A stretch of 64,000 bases of DNA from Exiguobacterium mexicanum (GCF_005960665.1 NZ_CP040676.1:1870501-1934500); one strand, 5' to 3'; shown: positions 52,820-62,193, counted from the stretch's first letter. The notes: generated by a model from the sequence alone, not told the origin. Translations and numbers: made by a program.

Positions 52820-54529
52820 CTAGCATGTTCCTTTCTGTCGCTTCGCGTCGATGAACGCCTTGGCGTCCTCGAACGAGAGGCAGTTGATGATGTCTGACGG
52901 TTCGAGATAGGCTTTCCGGGCGTGCAGGACGCCGAGTGCCATATCTTCCATCATATCAGGGTGGTGCGTGTCGGTGTTGATCATCAGTTTGACGCCGGCC
53001 GCCTTTGCTTTCTTCAGCGTCGAGGCCGTCAAATCGAGCCGGTTCGGGTTCGCGTTCAACTCGAGCGCCGTCCCCGTCTCTTTGGCGAGGGCGATCAAGC
53101 GCTCCTCGTCGATCGGATAGCCGTCACGGCGCCCGATGAGGCGGCCGGTCGGATGGGCGATGACGTTGACGTACGGCGAGCGACAGGCGTTCTCGAGCCG
53201 GGCCATGATCTCGTCGACGGACTGGTCCATCTTTGAGTGAATCGAGGCAACGACGTAGTCGAGCGTCGCCAAGAACTCGGGCTCATAGTCGAGCGTCCCG
53301 TCCGGGCGGATGTCCATCTCGACACCGCGTAGGACGTGCATGTCGTGCTTCTTCGCGGCCTCAAGGATTTCTTCCCCTTGGGCCTCGAGCCGTTCCTCGG
53401 TCAATCCGTTCACGAACGACATGTATTTGCCGTGGTCGGTGATGGCGATCCACTCGTAGCCGCGCGCTTTCATCGCCGCGACGAGCTCGTCGACCGTCAG
53501 CTTCCCGTCCGACCAGACCGTATGCATATGGGCGTCGGCCTTGATGTCATCGAGCGTCACGAGTTTCGAGATATCGTGCTCGAACTCAAGGTTCCCTGCC
53601 CGGAGCTCAGGCGGGATGAACGGCAGACCGTAGCGTTCGAACAGCTCGGCTTCTGTCTCCGGTTGCCAGAGGCCGTCCGCCGTCTCGACGCCATACTCGG
53701 AGATCGACTCACCCTTCGCCTTGGCGAGCTGGCGCATGCGGACGTTGTGGTCTTTCGAGCCGGTGAAGTGATGGAGCGTCGCAGCGAAGGCGCCCGGTTC
53801 GACCATGCGGAAGTCGACCGACACCATCTCTTCGCGCTCAAGGACGAGCGACACTTTTGTCTCGCCGGCCGCGATGACCTCGTTGATGAACGGGAGGGCG
53901 AGCAGCTTGTCACGGAGCGCGACAGGTTCCTCGGTCGCGATGATGAAGTCGAGGTCTTTACACGTCTCCTCGGCGCGGCGGAAACTGCCGCCGACCGAAT
54001 GGCGCAAGACGAGCGGCTCGGCTTCGAGCACCGTCTCAATCTCTTCGACGACCGGACGCATCATGGCGTACGCCAAACGTTCCGGACGTGACTCGAGGTT
54101 CCGTGCCGCCGTGAGCAACTTCTCGACGCTCTTGGCGCCGAAGCCCGGCAGGCTCGCAGCCGTGCCGTCCTCTAACACAGTAATGAGCGAGTCGAGATCG
54201 ACGACGCCGACTTCACGGAGCTTGGCGAGCTTCTTGCCGCCGAGCCCTTGGATTTTGAGCAGTTTCATGAGACCGTATGGGATCTCTTCTTGGAGTGACT
54301 CGAGCACTTCGCTCCGCCCCGTGTCTCGCCACTCTTGCAGGACGGCGGCCGTCCCTTTGCCGATGCCAGAGATCGTCGTCAAATCCTCGATGTCCTCGAG
54401 TTCGAGCTCCGTGTTCTCGAGCGCCGTCGCGGCTTTCCGGAAGGCGTTGATCTTGAACGGGTTCTCCCCTTTAATCTCCATATATTGCGCGATCTTTTCT
54501 AACAGCATCATCGCTTCAACTTTATTCAT
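52820..54529 (-). CDS. polX: Bacterial DNA polymerase X / PHP exonuclease
   Basis: 569 residues. N-terminal helix-hairpin-helix and PolX domain: GIGKGTAAVL, the GGSFRR nucleotidyltransferase motif and KDLDFIIAT with its catalytic aspartates. The C-terminal PHP domain has metal ligands in DAHMHTVWSDG, ITDHGKYM and the final NTDTHHP. Gap-filling repair polymerase with 3'-5' exonuclease. The frame is open to 54574, but ATG 54529 has the GGGGGA ribosome site and gives the usual family length. Confidence 0.95.
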   Translation of the reverse strand: MNKVEAMMLLEKIAQYMEIKGENPFKINAFRKAATALENTELELEDIEDLTTISGIGKGTAAVLQEWRDTGRSEVLESLQEEIPYGLMKLLKIQGLGGKKLAKLREVGVVDLDSLITVLEDGTAASLPGFGAKSVEKLLTAARNLESRPERLAYAMMRPVVEEIETVLEAEPLVLRHSVGGSFRRAEETCKDLDFIIATEEPVALRDKLLALPFINEVIAAGETKVSLVLEREEMVSVDFRMVEPGAFAATLHHFTGSKDHNVRMRQLAKAKGESISEYGVETADGLWQPETEAELFERYGLPFIPPELRAGNLEFEHDISKLVTLDDIKADAHMHTVWSDGKLTVDELVAAMKARGYEWIAITDHGKYMSFVNGLTEERLEAQGEEILEAAKKHDMHVLRGVEMDIRPDGTLDYEPEFLATLDYVVASIHSKMDQSVDEIMARLENACRSPYVNVIAHPTGRLIGRRDGYPIDEERLIALAKETGTALELNANPNRLDLTASTLKKAKAAGVKLMINTDTHHPDMMEDMALGVLHARKAYLEPSDIINCLSFEDAKAFIDAKRQKGTC

Positions 54530-54553
54530 TGAAATTCCCCCTTTTCCATACAG

Positions 54554-54592
54554 AAAAGGCCGAGACACAAGCACTAGCTTGCATTCCGGCCT
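54554..54592 (-). terminator. Hairpin between cvpA and polX
   Basis: Stem AGGCCG/CGGCCT (54557-54562 and 54587-54592) with an inner GCAAGC/GCTTG pair, followed by TTTTC on the minus strand. Possibly a partial terminator. Confidence 0.5.
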
Positions 54593-54598
54593 GTCGTG

Positions 54599-55135
54599 TT
54601 ACAACATCTTATTCGAGAACCATTCTGAGAGGTATGGCGTGTCTTGAATGATGTACGTCGCGAGCGACGAGTTATCGACCGCACTTTGGACGCTCGCCAT
54701 CGGCACGAAGGCGATGACCCATAAAATGAAGAACGTAATCACATACGCCTCGAAGAAACCGAGGACGGCACCGATGACGCCTTTCAATTGGCGCAAAATC
54801 GGCAAGTCCGTCAAGAAGTCCAGCATCGATAGGATGAGATGAAAGACAAGTTTCGTGATGACGAACAAGACGACGAACCAAAAGACGTTATAAAATGTCA
54901 TCTCGAGCCCCGTGAGCGCGTTTAAATCGATGACACCTTTCGGAAGCGTTCCATCGAGTTGCGACGGATACGGAATCCAAAGCTTGAACGCTTCGGCGAG
55001 ATCACGGTAGTATGCATTGGCGACGAGGAAACTGATGATGAGCGCGACCCAATGGCCGAGCTGCAAAATCGCCCCGCGACGGAACCCGTTAACGATTCCG
55101 ATGAACAAGAAAAACAGTATAAGTAGAGTAACCAT
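54599..55135 (-). CDS. cvpA: CvpA family membrane protein (YshB)
   Basis: 178 residues, four membrane segments and the N-terminal GFRRGAILQLGHWVALIIS block of CvpA/colicin V production family. It lies 8 bases after zapA, as in Bacillus yshA-yshB. Confidence 0.88.
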   Translation of the reverse strand: MVTLLILFFLFIGIVNGFRRGAILQLGHWVALIISFLVANAYYRDLAEAFKLWIPYPSQLDGTLPKGVIDLNALTGLEMTFYNVFWFVVLFVITKLVFHLILSMLDFLTDLPILRQLKGVIGAVLGFFEAYVITFFILWVIAFVPMASVQSAVDNSSLATYIIQDTPYLSEWFSNKML

Positions 55136-55143
55136 AAAGTGAT

Positions 55144-55365
55144 TTATTCTCCCGTATTTCGTTTAGTTTTGACGTGATCGCTCGCGATTTGGATAGCGGC
55201 GAGCACCGCTGCCTGACGAGCGTCTAGATGAGGGGACTGTTCACGAATCTCACGGATTTTGCTATCGACCAGAAAGCCCACTTCCCTCACATGATCGGCC
55301 GGCTCTTCGCTGACGATCGTATAGTCTTGACCCGCGATATGAATTGTTGTTCGTTGTACCTGCAC
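55144..55365 (-). CDS. zapA: Cell division protein ZapA
   Basis: 73 residues. The N-terminal THIAGQDYTIVSEEPADHVREV and C-terminal coiled-coil are typical of ZapA, which bundles FtsZ filaments at the division site. The GTG start at 55365 has an excellent GGAGGGGTGA ribosome site. rnhC, which would follow upstream in Bacillus, is not in this place. Confidence 0.9.
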   Translation of the reverse strand: MQVQRTTIHIAGQDYTIVSEEPADHVREVGFLVDSKIREIREQSPHLDARQAAVLAAIQIASDHVKTKRNTGE

Positions 55366-55585
55366 GCGTCACCCCTCCTTTACGTCTATTCAAAATTAAT
55401 CATAACATCGTTTGTATATTAGGAAAAGAAGAAGGTCCCTCGCTTTTCCACTCCAACATTTTGTAATACCCTATTTCAAAGTTGTCAAACGTCAATCTTC
55501 ATTGAAAAATGAAAGATAGGGTGGCAACACCGCATGAAATGTGCGAAAATAGCAACAATTCAAACATTAAGAGAGGATGATTTAT

Positions 55586-56791
55586 TTGAAATTACGCATT
55601 GGCCTTCTAGGTCGCATCATCATCGCTATCGCATTCGGGATTCTACTCGGTAGCATCGTACCAGAAAGCCAGAACTGGATTGTCCGGACGTTCGTCACGT
55701 TCAACACGGTCTTTGGACAGTTCCTAGGCTTCGCCATCCCACTCATCATTCTCGCCTTCATTATTCCAGGAATCGGGGAACTTGGAAAAGGCGCTGGGAA
55801 ATTGGTCGGTTTGACGGCACTAATCGCATACGTATCGACAATCGCTGCCGGGACGCTCGCCTACTTCGCGACGAGCAACCTGTTCCCACAAATTTTGACA
55901 CGTAACAACGCGTCAGCTGAAAGCCCGGAGGAAGCGCTCTTAAAAGGCTTCATGGAATTCGAGATCCCACCGGTATTCGGCGTTATGACGGCGCTCATTC
56001 TCGCATTCGTCATCGGCATCGGGATTGCCGCCATCGAAAGCAAGCGCTCGCTCGACCTAGCCATGGATTTCCGCGATATCATTGAACTACTCATCAGCAA
56101 AGTCATCATTCCACTATTACCGATTCACATCGCCGGAATTTTCATGAACATGACGTATGCCGGACAAGTCGCTGAGATTCTCTCGGTGTTCTCGCTCGTC
56201 TTCGTCACAATCATCGTCCTACACTTGACGATGCTCTTGATTCAATACTCGATCGCAGGGGGTCTCAACAAAGAGAACCCGCTTCGCCTCTTGAAGACGA
56301 TGATGCCGGCTTACTTCACGGCCATCGGGACACAGTCGTCAGCGGCGACAATCCCGGTCACGCTTCGCCAAGCGAAAGCGAACAACACGGACGAGGGCGT
56401 CGCCAACTTCGTCGTCCCGCTCTGTGCGACGATCCACTTGTCAGGGTCGACCATCACGCTCACATCGGTCGGTGTCGCCCTCATGTACTTGAACGGCATG
56501 CCGATGTCTTACGCGATCGTGCTTCCGTTCATCCTCGCCCTCGGCGTCACGATGATCGCGGCACCAGGCGTACCAGGTGGAGCCGTTATGGCCTCACTCG
56601 GTTTGTTCGGTTCAATCCTCGGGTTCGATGCGACGATGCAAAGTCTCGTCATCGCTCTCTATTTGGCACAAGATAGCTTCGGCACGGCGACGAACGTCAC
56701 GGGAGACGGGGCCATCGCCAAGATCGTTCATTACTTCAAACGCAACACGAAACTCCTCGACGACGCGAAAGCGCGCGAAGAAATCGCATAA
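55586..56791 (+). CDS. Dicarboxylate/amino acid:cation symporter (DAACS family)
   Basis: About 401 residues with eight helices and two re-entrant loops. Family signatures are TAIGTQSSAATIPVTLRQA (serine-rich hairpin), FVVPLCATIHLSGSTI and the late NVTGDGAIAKI. It resembles glutamate or serine/threonine:Na+ symporters; substrate not certain. The frame opens at ATG 55577, which is fused to the GAGAGG site. TTG 55586, nine bases from that site, is the likelier start. Confidence 0.88.
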   Translation: MKLRIGLLGRIIIAIAFGILLGSIVPESQNWIVRTFVTFNTVFGQFLGFAIPLIILAFIIPGIGELGKGAGKLVGLTALIAYVSTIAAGTLAYFATSNLFPQILTRNNASAESPEEALLKGFMEFEIPPVFGVMTALILAFVIGIGIAAIESKRSLDLAMDFRDIIELLISKVIIPLLPIHIAGIFMNMTYAGQVAEILSVFSLVFVTIIVLHLTMLLIQYSIAGGLNKENPLRLLKTMMPAYFTAIGTQSSAATIPVTLRQAKANNTDEGVANFVVPLCATIHLSGSTITLTSVGVALMYLNGMPMSYAIVLPFILALGVTMIAAPGVPGGAVMASLGLFGSILGFDATMQSLVIALYLAQDSFGTATNVTGDGAIAKIVHYFKRNTKLLDDAKAREEIA

Positions 56792-56820
56792 TACGCTCCA
56801 AAATTTGATAGAATGAGGAA

Positions 56821-56852
56821 AACGGGCAGGCCACACGGTTTGCCCGTTTTTC
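56821..56852 (+). terminator. Terminator after the symporter gene
   Basis: 8-bp stem AACGGGCA/TGCCCGTT followed by TTT. Confidence 0.75.
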
Positions 56853-56877
56853 ATACATACGAAGAAAGGGTGTTTAC

Positions 56878-57723
56878 ATGGAACTGATTCGTTGGAACGA
56901 CCTATCCGGATTTGAAGAACGTGTCATGCCCCACCTGCTCGAACATGAGGCCGAGAACAGCTTGATGATTGGCGTGCTCGATGCCATCAAGCAAGGCCGA
57001 TACGAGTCGTATCATCATTTGACCGTCGAAGATGACGGTGACGTGCTCGCAATCCTGCAAGTGACGCCGCCCCATCCGCTCAACTATGTGCTCGTGACGC
57101 CCGAGCGAGAGGATGACGTCCTTCGTCTGCTCGTGCCTGAACTATTAAATGGTGATATCCCATTCACCGAGGTCGTCTCGCAAGCCGATCTAGCGATGAA
57201 TTTCTACACGCTCTGGTACATCCTGACGGCGCGAGAGCCGAAAGTCTTCATGGAGCAGGGTCTGTATCGTCTTGATCACGTCAACGACATCCCGCTGTCG
57301 GAAGGGTCGATGCGACGGGCGACCGAGGACGATGAGACGTTCCTCGTAATGGCGTATAACGCGTTTGAAAAAGAAACCGGTTTGCCGGTCTCGTCGAAGG
57401 CAGACGCAAAACAAAAGATTGCGACGATGCTCGAGAATCAAGAAGTGTACGTCTGGGAAGTCGACGGCAAGGTCGTTTCCTGCGCGAAGAAATCACGTGA
57501 GACCGCGAACGGCGTCAACGTCTCGTTCGTCTATACACCGAAAGCGTTGCGCAAGCGCGGCTATGCCCGTTCGCTCGTCGCCGAGCTGAGCCGGGAGCTC
57601 TTGACGTCGAAACAATATTGTACGCTCTATACGGATTTGAGCAACCCGACATCGAACAAGATTTACAAAGAAGTCGGCTATCAAAAAATCTTCACTTCGG
57701 CATGGATTCGATTGCCTAGCTGA
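56878..57723 (+). CDS. GNAT family N-acetyltransferase
   Basis: 281 residues. The C-terminal half (about 145-281) is a GNAT domain, with VSFVYTPKALRKRGYARSLVAELS as the acetyl-CoA loop and LYTDLSNPTSNKIYKEVGYQ as the closing helix-strand. The N-terminal half is a divergent GNAT-like domain, as in YkkB/COG3393 proteins. Substrate unknown. Confidence 0.85.
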   Translation: MELIRWNDLSGFEERVMPHLLEHEAENSLMIGVLDAIKQGRYESYHHLTVEDDGDVLAILQVTPPHPLNYVLVTPEREDDVLRLLVPELLNGDIPFTEVVSQADLAMNFYTLWYILTAREPKVFMEQGLYRLDHVNDIPLSEGSMRRATEDDETFLVMAYNAFEKETGLPVSSKADAKQKIATMLENQEVYVWEVDGKVVSCAKKSRETANGVNVSFVYTPKALRKRGYARSLVAELSRELLTSKQYCTLYTDLSNPTSNKIYKEVGYQKIFTSAWIRLPS

Positions 57724-57765
57724 TTCGTGTCGCCTCCCCTATACTGTAGGTGGAGGCGATTTTTG

Positions 57766-57972
57766 ATGAACAGATTATTCGGTTGGTGGCTCCGCATCCC
57801 ACGCCGGATCCGGATGACCGTCTTGACGCTCGCCACGCTCGCGGTGCTCGGCTATATGGTCTTCCTCGGCGGGAGGAGCATGCTCGACGACCCGAACTGG
57901 GACACGCTCTGGCTGAGCGTGATTGGCGCCGCCCTTTTGACCTTTATCACGTACAAGGCAACAAAAAAGTGA
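57766..57972 (+). CDS. Small membrane protein
   Basis: 68 residues with two hydrophobic segments (TVLTLATLAVLGYMVFL and LWLSVIGAALLTFITY) and an arginine-rich N-terminus. ATG 57766 lies nine bases after GGAGG. Function unknown. Confidence 0.7.
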   Translation: MNRLFGWWLRIPRRIRMTVLTLATLAVLGYMVFLGGRSMLDDPNWDTLWLSVIGAALLTFITYKATKK

Positions 57973-57996
57973 TCGACGCGTTCGTCGATCACTTTT
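57964..57996. terminator. Bidirectional terminator
   Basis: Long perfect stem AAAGTGATCGACG/CGTCGATCACTTT with a 4-base loop and A and T runs on both sides, between two converging genes. Confidence 0.9.
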
Positions 57997-58008
57997 TGTA
58001 TAGGCTTA

Positions 58009-59310
58009 TTAGAAGAATGAAGCTGGGTTGACTGTGTTGCCCGCGCTCGAAGATGAGTACGAGTAACCGCCACGGTGAATCTCAAAGTGCAAGTGTGAGC
58101 CAGTCGAGTTCCCTGTGCTACCCATGCCGCCAATGTTTTGTCCTTGTGACACGCGTTGACCCGCAGAAACGGATATTGAGTTCATGTGAGCATATACTGT
58201 CGTCCATACTTGTCCGTTGATCACGTGTGCGATCATGACCTGGTTTCCGTATGCGCCACTCCAACCTGCACGGAGGACCGTACCTGTTTGTGCTGCATAG
58301 ATCGGTGTACCGACTGGACCTGCGATATCAAGAGCGTTGTGGAACGAGTAGCCGTTCGCTCCGCTTGCTGGACCCCATCCTTGTGTGAGGCGACCGCTTG
58401 CTGGACGTTGGAACATGCCACCGCTTGCTGGTACTGAAGCTGCTGCCGATGCTGTCGGCGTGCTGACTGCGCTCGCAGCAGAGTTTGAGCTCTGTTGTTT
58501 CTTCGCTGCCGCTGCTGCCGCTGCCGCACGTTTGGCTTCTTCGGCCGCACGACGTTGTGCTTCCATTTCAGCTTTGATGGCTTTTTCTTGTGACTTGAGT
58601 GTTGACTCCATTTCTTGGAGGCTCACCAATTTCGATTCGAACTTCACTTTTTCAGCGTTGAGTTTCTTGATCTTCGCTGCGCGCTCTTTCATTTTCTTGT
58701 TGAGCGTCTTTTGACGTTGTTCGAGTTCTTCTTTTTGTTTCACGAGAGCGTCGCGCTCGGCTTTCAATTCAGCTTGCGCTTTCGCCAATTTTTCTTTTGT
58801 CGCTTGGTACTCTTCGAAGATTTGCTTGTCGTTCTCTTGGATCGTACCAGCTGTGATCATGCGTGTGAGCAAGTCACCGAAGTCTTTCGAACCGAAGATG
58901 AACTCTGCCCAGTCGATCGAACCGCCGCCATTTTTTTGCATTGTGGCCATGCGCTCTTTCATGAGCTCTTCTTGTGCCTTCATCTTCGCTTCATATTGTT
59001 TGATTTGCTTTTGAAGGGCTGCGATTTTTTGTTGTGTCGCACGAATCTCAGCTTTCTTTTGCGCGACGTCGTTGATGACGTCTTGGAGTTCAGCGTCTAA
59101 CTTGTTGATTTCTTGCTGCTCTTTGCTGATTGCCTGTTCACGTTTTTGGATCGAGGCGTTCGCTTTGCTCTGTTCACTGCTATTCTTTTGTTGTTGCTGC
59201 TGCACCTTTTTCTGTTTGTCTGTAAGTGACGATGCATAGCCAGGTGTCGTGCCGCTAATGAGAAGAGCTCCTAAAGTGACGGTTGCTGCAAATTTCTTCA
59301 AGTTAACCAA
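58009..59310 (-). CDS. Secreted M23 peptidase with coiled-coil (EnvC/LytM type)
   Basis: 433 residues. Signal peptide of about 26 residues (cleavage after GYA), a long coiled coil at about 28-250, an Ala/Ser/Thr-rich linker, and a C-terminal Peptidase_M23 domain. Zinc ligands are seen in FHNALDIAG and HLHFEIH, and a third His in YAHMNS. A peptidoglycan endopeptidase is expected. The domain layout resembles Bacillus CwlO in its coiled coil, but with M23 in place of NlpC/P60. The start is TTG behind GGAGGG. The promoter carries WalR-like boxes. Confidence 0.9.
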   Translation of the reverse strand: MVNLKKFAATVTLGALLISGTTPGYASSLTDKQKKVQQQQQKNSSEQSKANASIQKREQAISKEQQEINKLDAELQDVINDVAQKKAEIRATQQKIAALQKQIKQYEAKMKAQEELMKERMATMQKNGGGSIDWAEFIFGSKDFGDLLTRMITAGTIQENDKQIFEEYQATKEKLAKAQAELKAERDALVKQKEELEQRQKTLNKKMKERAAKIKKLNAEKVKFESKLVSLQEMESTLKSQEKAIKAEMEAQRRAAEEAKRAAAAAAAAKKQQSSNSAASAVSTPTASAAASVPASGGMFQRPASGRLTQGWGPASGANGYSFHNALDIAGPVGTPIYAAQTGTVLRAGWSGAYGNQVMIAHVINGQVWTTVYAHMNSISVSAGQRVSQGQNIGGMGSTGNSTGSHLHFEIHRGGYSYSSSSAGNTVNPASFF

Positions 59311-59405
59311 TGTGCTTCCCTCCGCTGAGTTCTGTGAATTTCTATATAAAATAGATCGAATAATTTATAAGTTAAAACGCGAATTCCTGTATCGCTCTGA
59401 GACTC

Positions 59406-59460
59406 ATTATAGCAATCTAAACCTTAAGTTATTTTACACTTATGTTTCATTCGCGTTACA
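59406..59460 (-). promoter_or_regulatory. Promoter with triple WalR-like box
   Basis: -10 TATAAT at 59406-59411 on the minus strand with no -35 consensus. Upstream lie three hexamers with exact 5-bp spacing: TGTAAC (59455-59460), TGAAAC (59444-59449), TGTAAA (59433-59438). The WalR consensus is TGTWAH-N5-TGTWAH; only the middle hexamer deviates, at one base. Position over the missing -35 fits activation. Confidence 0.65.
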
Positions 59461-59540
59461 TTAACTTAATTTAGGTTTTATTGATTCAAAAATGGGGGTA
59501 TAAAGGGATTTCTCATTTCCCCATGTCACAAAAACGTTAT

Positions 59541-59577
59541 AAATAAAAAAGAAAAGCACTTCTTGAAAGCGCTTTTC
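59541..59577 (-). terminator. Terminator after the VanZ-like gene
   Basis: Stem GAAAAGCRCTT type (59551-59560 with 59568-59577) followed by TTTTTTA on the minus strand. Confidence 0.7.
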
Positions 59578-59600
59578 AAATAACTACCTATATGATTTTT

Positions 59601-60122
59601 TTACCACCTTGGGGAGACATACCCCGATCGCGACCGATTCGTCCGGCCGTGTTTCCACAAATAATAACCGCCAACGAGAAGGACGCCACAGGCTGCCCCG
59701 AAACTGTCGAGCAGGATATCCTGAATGAGCGGCGTCCGCTCCGGCGTCAGGCTTTGATGGAACTCATCAAAGATGGCGACCGTATTCGCGAGCGCCCAGG
59801 CAAACAAGATTGTCAGACCGGCATGGAGTCTCGTCCGTGACACGGCTTTGACGAGAAGTACCCCGAGAGCGAAGAAGACGGTGAAGTGCGCCGCCTTCCG
59901 AATCAAGAACTCAATCAAGCCGACGCTCCCTTTCGCCTCGAGCGATACTGGTCCTCCGGCGTACTCGAAGTCGACGGTCGAGAGTACCGGTTCGGCCCAC
60001 GTCCAATCGATGCGTTCGAGCGGTGAGACGATGCTCTGGTCCGAATACGGGGTCGCGCTCGAGAAGAATAAGCCAATCAGGATCAAACTGATCCATATAA
60101 ATTCATTTTTCAGTATGTACAT
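59601..60122 (-). CDS. VanZ-family membrane protein
   Basis: 173 residues with about four membrane segments. The VanZ motifs EFLIRKAAHFTVFFALG and DEFHQSLTPERTPLIQDILLDSFGAACG are clear. Its role outside teicoplanin resistance is unknown. ATG 60122 has AAGGA eight bases upstream; a longer frame to 60176 is less likely. Confidence 0.88.
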   Translation of the reverse strand: MYILKNEFIWISLILIGLFFSSATPYSDQSIVSPLERIDWTWAEPVLSTVDFEYAGGPVSLEAKGSVGLIEFLIRKAAHFTVFFALGVLLVKAVSRTRLHAGLTILFAWALANTVAIFDEFHQSLTPERTPLIQDILLDSFGAACGVLLVGGYYLWKHGRTNRSRSGYVSPRW

Positions 60123-60284
60123 AACACCGTTCCTTTCTACAACGAGTCTCATTATACGCCGTCCATCATGTTTCATTGTAACAACGACTTCATCATTTCA
60201 TGACAATTTGATTGCGAACAACCGGTTCAAAGTCGTGTCTTGAAATTCCGATTGGTATAATGAAAACAAAAAGGGGGAATCAAC

Positions 60285-60758
60285 ATGATCTATCAATATG
60301 AAGCGGCCGACATGAGCGGCAAGCTCCAACCGCTATCCAAATACGAGGGGGACGTCCTGTTGATCGTCAACACGGCGAGCAAGTGCGGTTTCACACCACA
60401 GCTCGACGGGCTCGAGAAATTATATGAACGTTACCAAGGGCAAGGTTTCCATATCCTCGGCTTCCCATGCAACCAGTTCGGCAATCAAGACCCGGGCTCG
60501 AACGAGGAAATCAGCGAGTTCTGTCAATTGAACTACGGCGTGACGTTCCCGATGTTCGCCAAAGTCGACGTGAACGGGAAAGACGCCCACCCGCTCTTCC
60601 AATACTTATCGAAAGAAGCGCCGGGCCTGCTCGGCTCGAAGACGATCAAGTGGAACTTCACGAAGTTCCTCGTCGACCGGAAAGGCAACGTCATCGAACG
60701 GTTCTCGCCGCAGACGACACCGGACGAGATCGAGACGGCGGTCAAACGTCTGTTATAA
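60285..60758 (+). CDS. bsaA: Glutathione peroxidase-family thiol peroxidase
   Basis: 157 residues. The catalytic Cys34 is in [11 protein letters not shown]; the Gln is in [12 protein letters not shown] and the Trp in WNFTKFLVD. It reduces hydroperoxides, in Bacilli probably with thioredoxin rather than glutathione. Single-gene unit with a strong terminator. Confidence 0.9.
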   Translation: MIYQYEAADMSGKLQPLSKYEGDVLLIVNTASKCGFTPQLDGLEKLYERYQGQGFHILGFPCNQFGNQDPGSNEEISEFCQLNYGVTFPMFAKVDVNGKDAHPLFQYLSKEAPGLLGSKTIKWNFTKFLVDRKGNVIERFSPQTTPDEIETAVKRLL

Positions 60759-60761
60759 GGA

Positions 60762-60802
60762 AAAGGATGGTCCTCCGAAATCCGGCGGGCCATCCTTTTT
60801 TT
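60762..60802. terminator. Terminator between gpx and CAP-domain gene
   Basis: 9-bp stem AAAGGATGG/CCATCCTTT with an inner CCTCCG/CGGCGG-type pair and a T run on the plus side, between converging genes. Confidence 0.8.
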
Positions 60803-61727
60803 AGCGTGGGGTGATGAAGTTGATTGTGTAGAACGGACTTGATTCTTCATTATAGACGAGGCCGACCGACACGTGCGTGAAACCATCTTTCAAAATGTTT
60901 TCCCGGTGGCCGAGCGAATTCATGAGTCCCCAGTGGGCGTGAAAGACGCTCATCTGCCCCATCGCCAAGTTCTCTCCGGCGAGGGAGTAGGCGATGCCGG
61001 CCTCATTCATCCGCTCGAACGGGTCGCGGCCCTCGGGATCGGTATGGCTGAAGAAGTTGTTGCGGGCCATGTTCTCACTATGGGCGCGCACGACCGGGAG
61101 CAGCGGTTCGTAGTCAGCGAGCGCCGACAATCCAAACTTCTGACGGTCCCAGTTCATGAGCATACGCATCAACTGTTCGTTCGCGACGAGATTGTCTTCC
61201 GACACGTCGCCGTAATAGCCGTCACTCGACTCCTCGACGTCCCGGTCGACAGTGAGCACGGCCTTTAGCTTGTCCTCATCGTGCTGATCGAAGAAGAGCG
61301 TCACATAGTCGTCGTCGATCGCATAGACGTTGAATGATGGGTCGTCCGGGATCAAATAGCGTTTGAGTCCCTTATTATACGACTTGACCTCATCGAAACC
61401 GATTTGCTCAACTTGTTGCCGTGTCGTCTCACCCACGACGAGTCCTTCATAGACGCTCCCCGTCTCAAACTGGTAATGGCCTTTCTTCGAACCGTCGTCA
61501 TCGATCAACTCGAGGCTCCGGTCCCCGCCCTTCTCGAGCAAGTACCAGTCATGCCCGGCATATTGGCTCGTGAAGCGCGGCGCTTCGGTCGCACGTTCCT
61601 GTTGTTCTTCCGCCACTTCCGTCGACTTCACTTGAACGCTCGTCGGCGCCGACACGTTCGGCACTTCATACTTCCAGGCCGCATACATGCCGATCGCGAG
61701 CAATAGAATCACTAGTTTACGAAACAT
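60801..61727 (-). CDS. CAP/SCP-domain secreted protein
   Basis: 308 residues. Uncleaved N-terminal anchor or signal (MFRKLVILLLAIGMYAAW), a CAP-associated N-terminal domain at about 60-175 (VYEGLVVGETTRQQVEQIGF), then a CAP domain at about 190-308 with RAHSENMARNNFFSHTDPEG and HRENILKDGFTHVSVGLVY. YlbC/YkwD-like; function unknown. ATG 61727 has an AAAGGAGA site; the frame extends further to 61829 without support. Confidence 0.88.
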   Translation of the reverse strand: MFRKLVILLLAIGMYAAWKYEVPNVSAPTSVQVKSTEVAEEQQERATEAPRFTSQYAGHDWYLLEKGGDRSLELIDDDGSKKGHYQFETGSVYEGLVVGETTRQQVEQIGFDEVKSYNKGLKRYLIPDDPSFNVYAIDDDYVTLFFDQHDEDKLKAVLTVDRDVEESSDGYYGDVSEDNLVANEQLMRMLMNWDRQKFGLSALADYEPLLPVVRAHSENMARNNFFSHTDPEGRDPFERMNEAGIAYSLAGENLAMGQMSVFHAHWGLMNSLGHRENILKDGFTHVSVGLVYNEESSPFYTINFITPR

Positions 61728-61746
61728 CGCGTCTCCTTTCGAAAAC

Positions 61747-62193
61747 TTACTCCTCTCGCTCACCGAACGCACGCAAGCGCGCCTTGATGTCAATGAGCAT
61801 CTCCATATAAGCGATATACGTCGCTTCATCTATATTCAGCATACCACTCACTTTGAGCGGTACGTCTTCGGCCTGCTCACGCAGTGCGCTCCCGGACGGC
61901 GTGAGTGACAAGAGCACACGGCGCTCGTCGTCGGTCGCCCGGACTTTCTCCACGTAATCGAGTTGCATGAGCCGCTTGACGAGCGGTGACAACGTGCCCG
62001 AATCGAGCGTGAGTCGCTCCCCGAGCTGTTTCAAATCGATATTGTCCTCTTCCCACAAGACGAGCATGACCAAGTACTGGCTATATGTCAGGTTTAACGG
62101 CGCCAAGATTGGGCGATATAATCTTGTAAGCTCTTTTGAAGCGGTATAGAGCTGAAAACAGATCTGATGCTCTAATGTTAACGAACTTTTCAT
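61747..62193 (-). CDS. ohrR: Organic-peroxide sensor OhrR (MarR family)
   Basis: 148 residues. The redox cysteine is Cys12 in LEHQICFQLYTASKELTRLYRP, the OhrR hallmark. The winged helix has LGERLTLDSGTLSPLVKRL. It has no second conserved cysteine, so it belongs to the one-cysteine class. It is divergent from ohr, with a palindrome between them, so it should repress ohr until oxidised. Confidence 0.93.
   Translation of the reverse strand: MKSSLTLEHQICFQLYTASKELTRLYRPILAPLNLTYSQYLVMLVLWEEDNIDLKQLGERLTLDSGTLSPLVKRLMQLDYVEKVRATDDERRVLLSLTPSGSALREQAEDVPLKVSGMLNIDEATYIAYMEMLIDIKARLRAFGEREE

Noticed and set aside
55518-55536. AGGGTGGCAACACCGC resembling a T-box sequence upstream of the symporter
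   Set aside because: No room for a Stem I specifier domain and no downstream terminator; the match also has an insertion relative to the T-box consensus.
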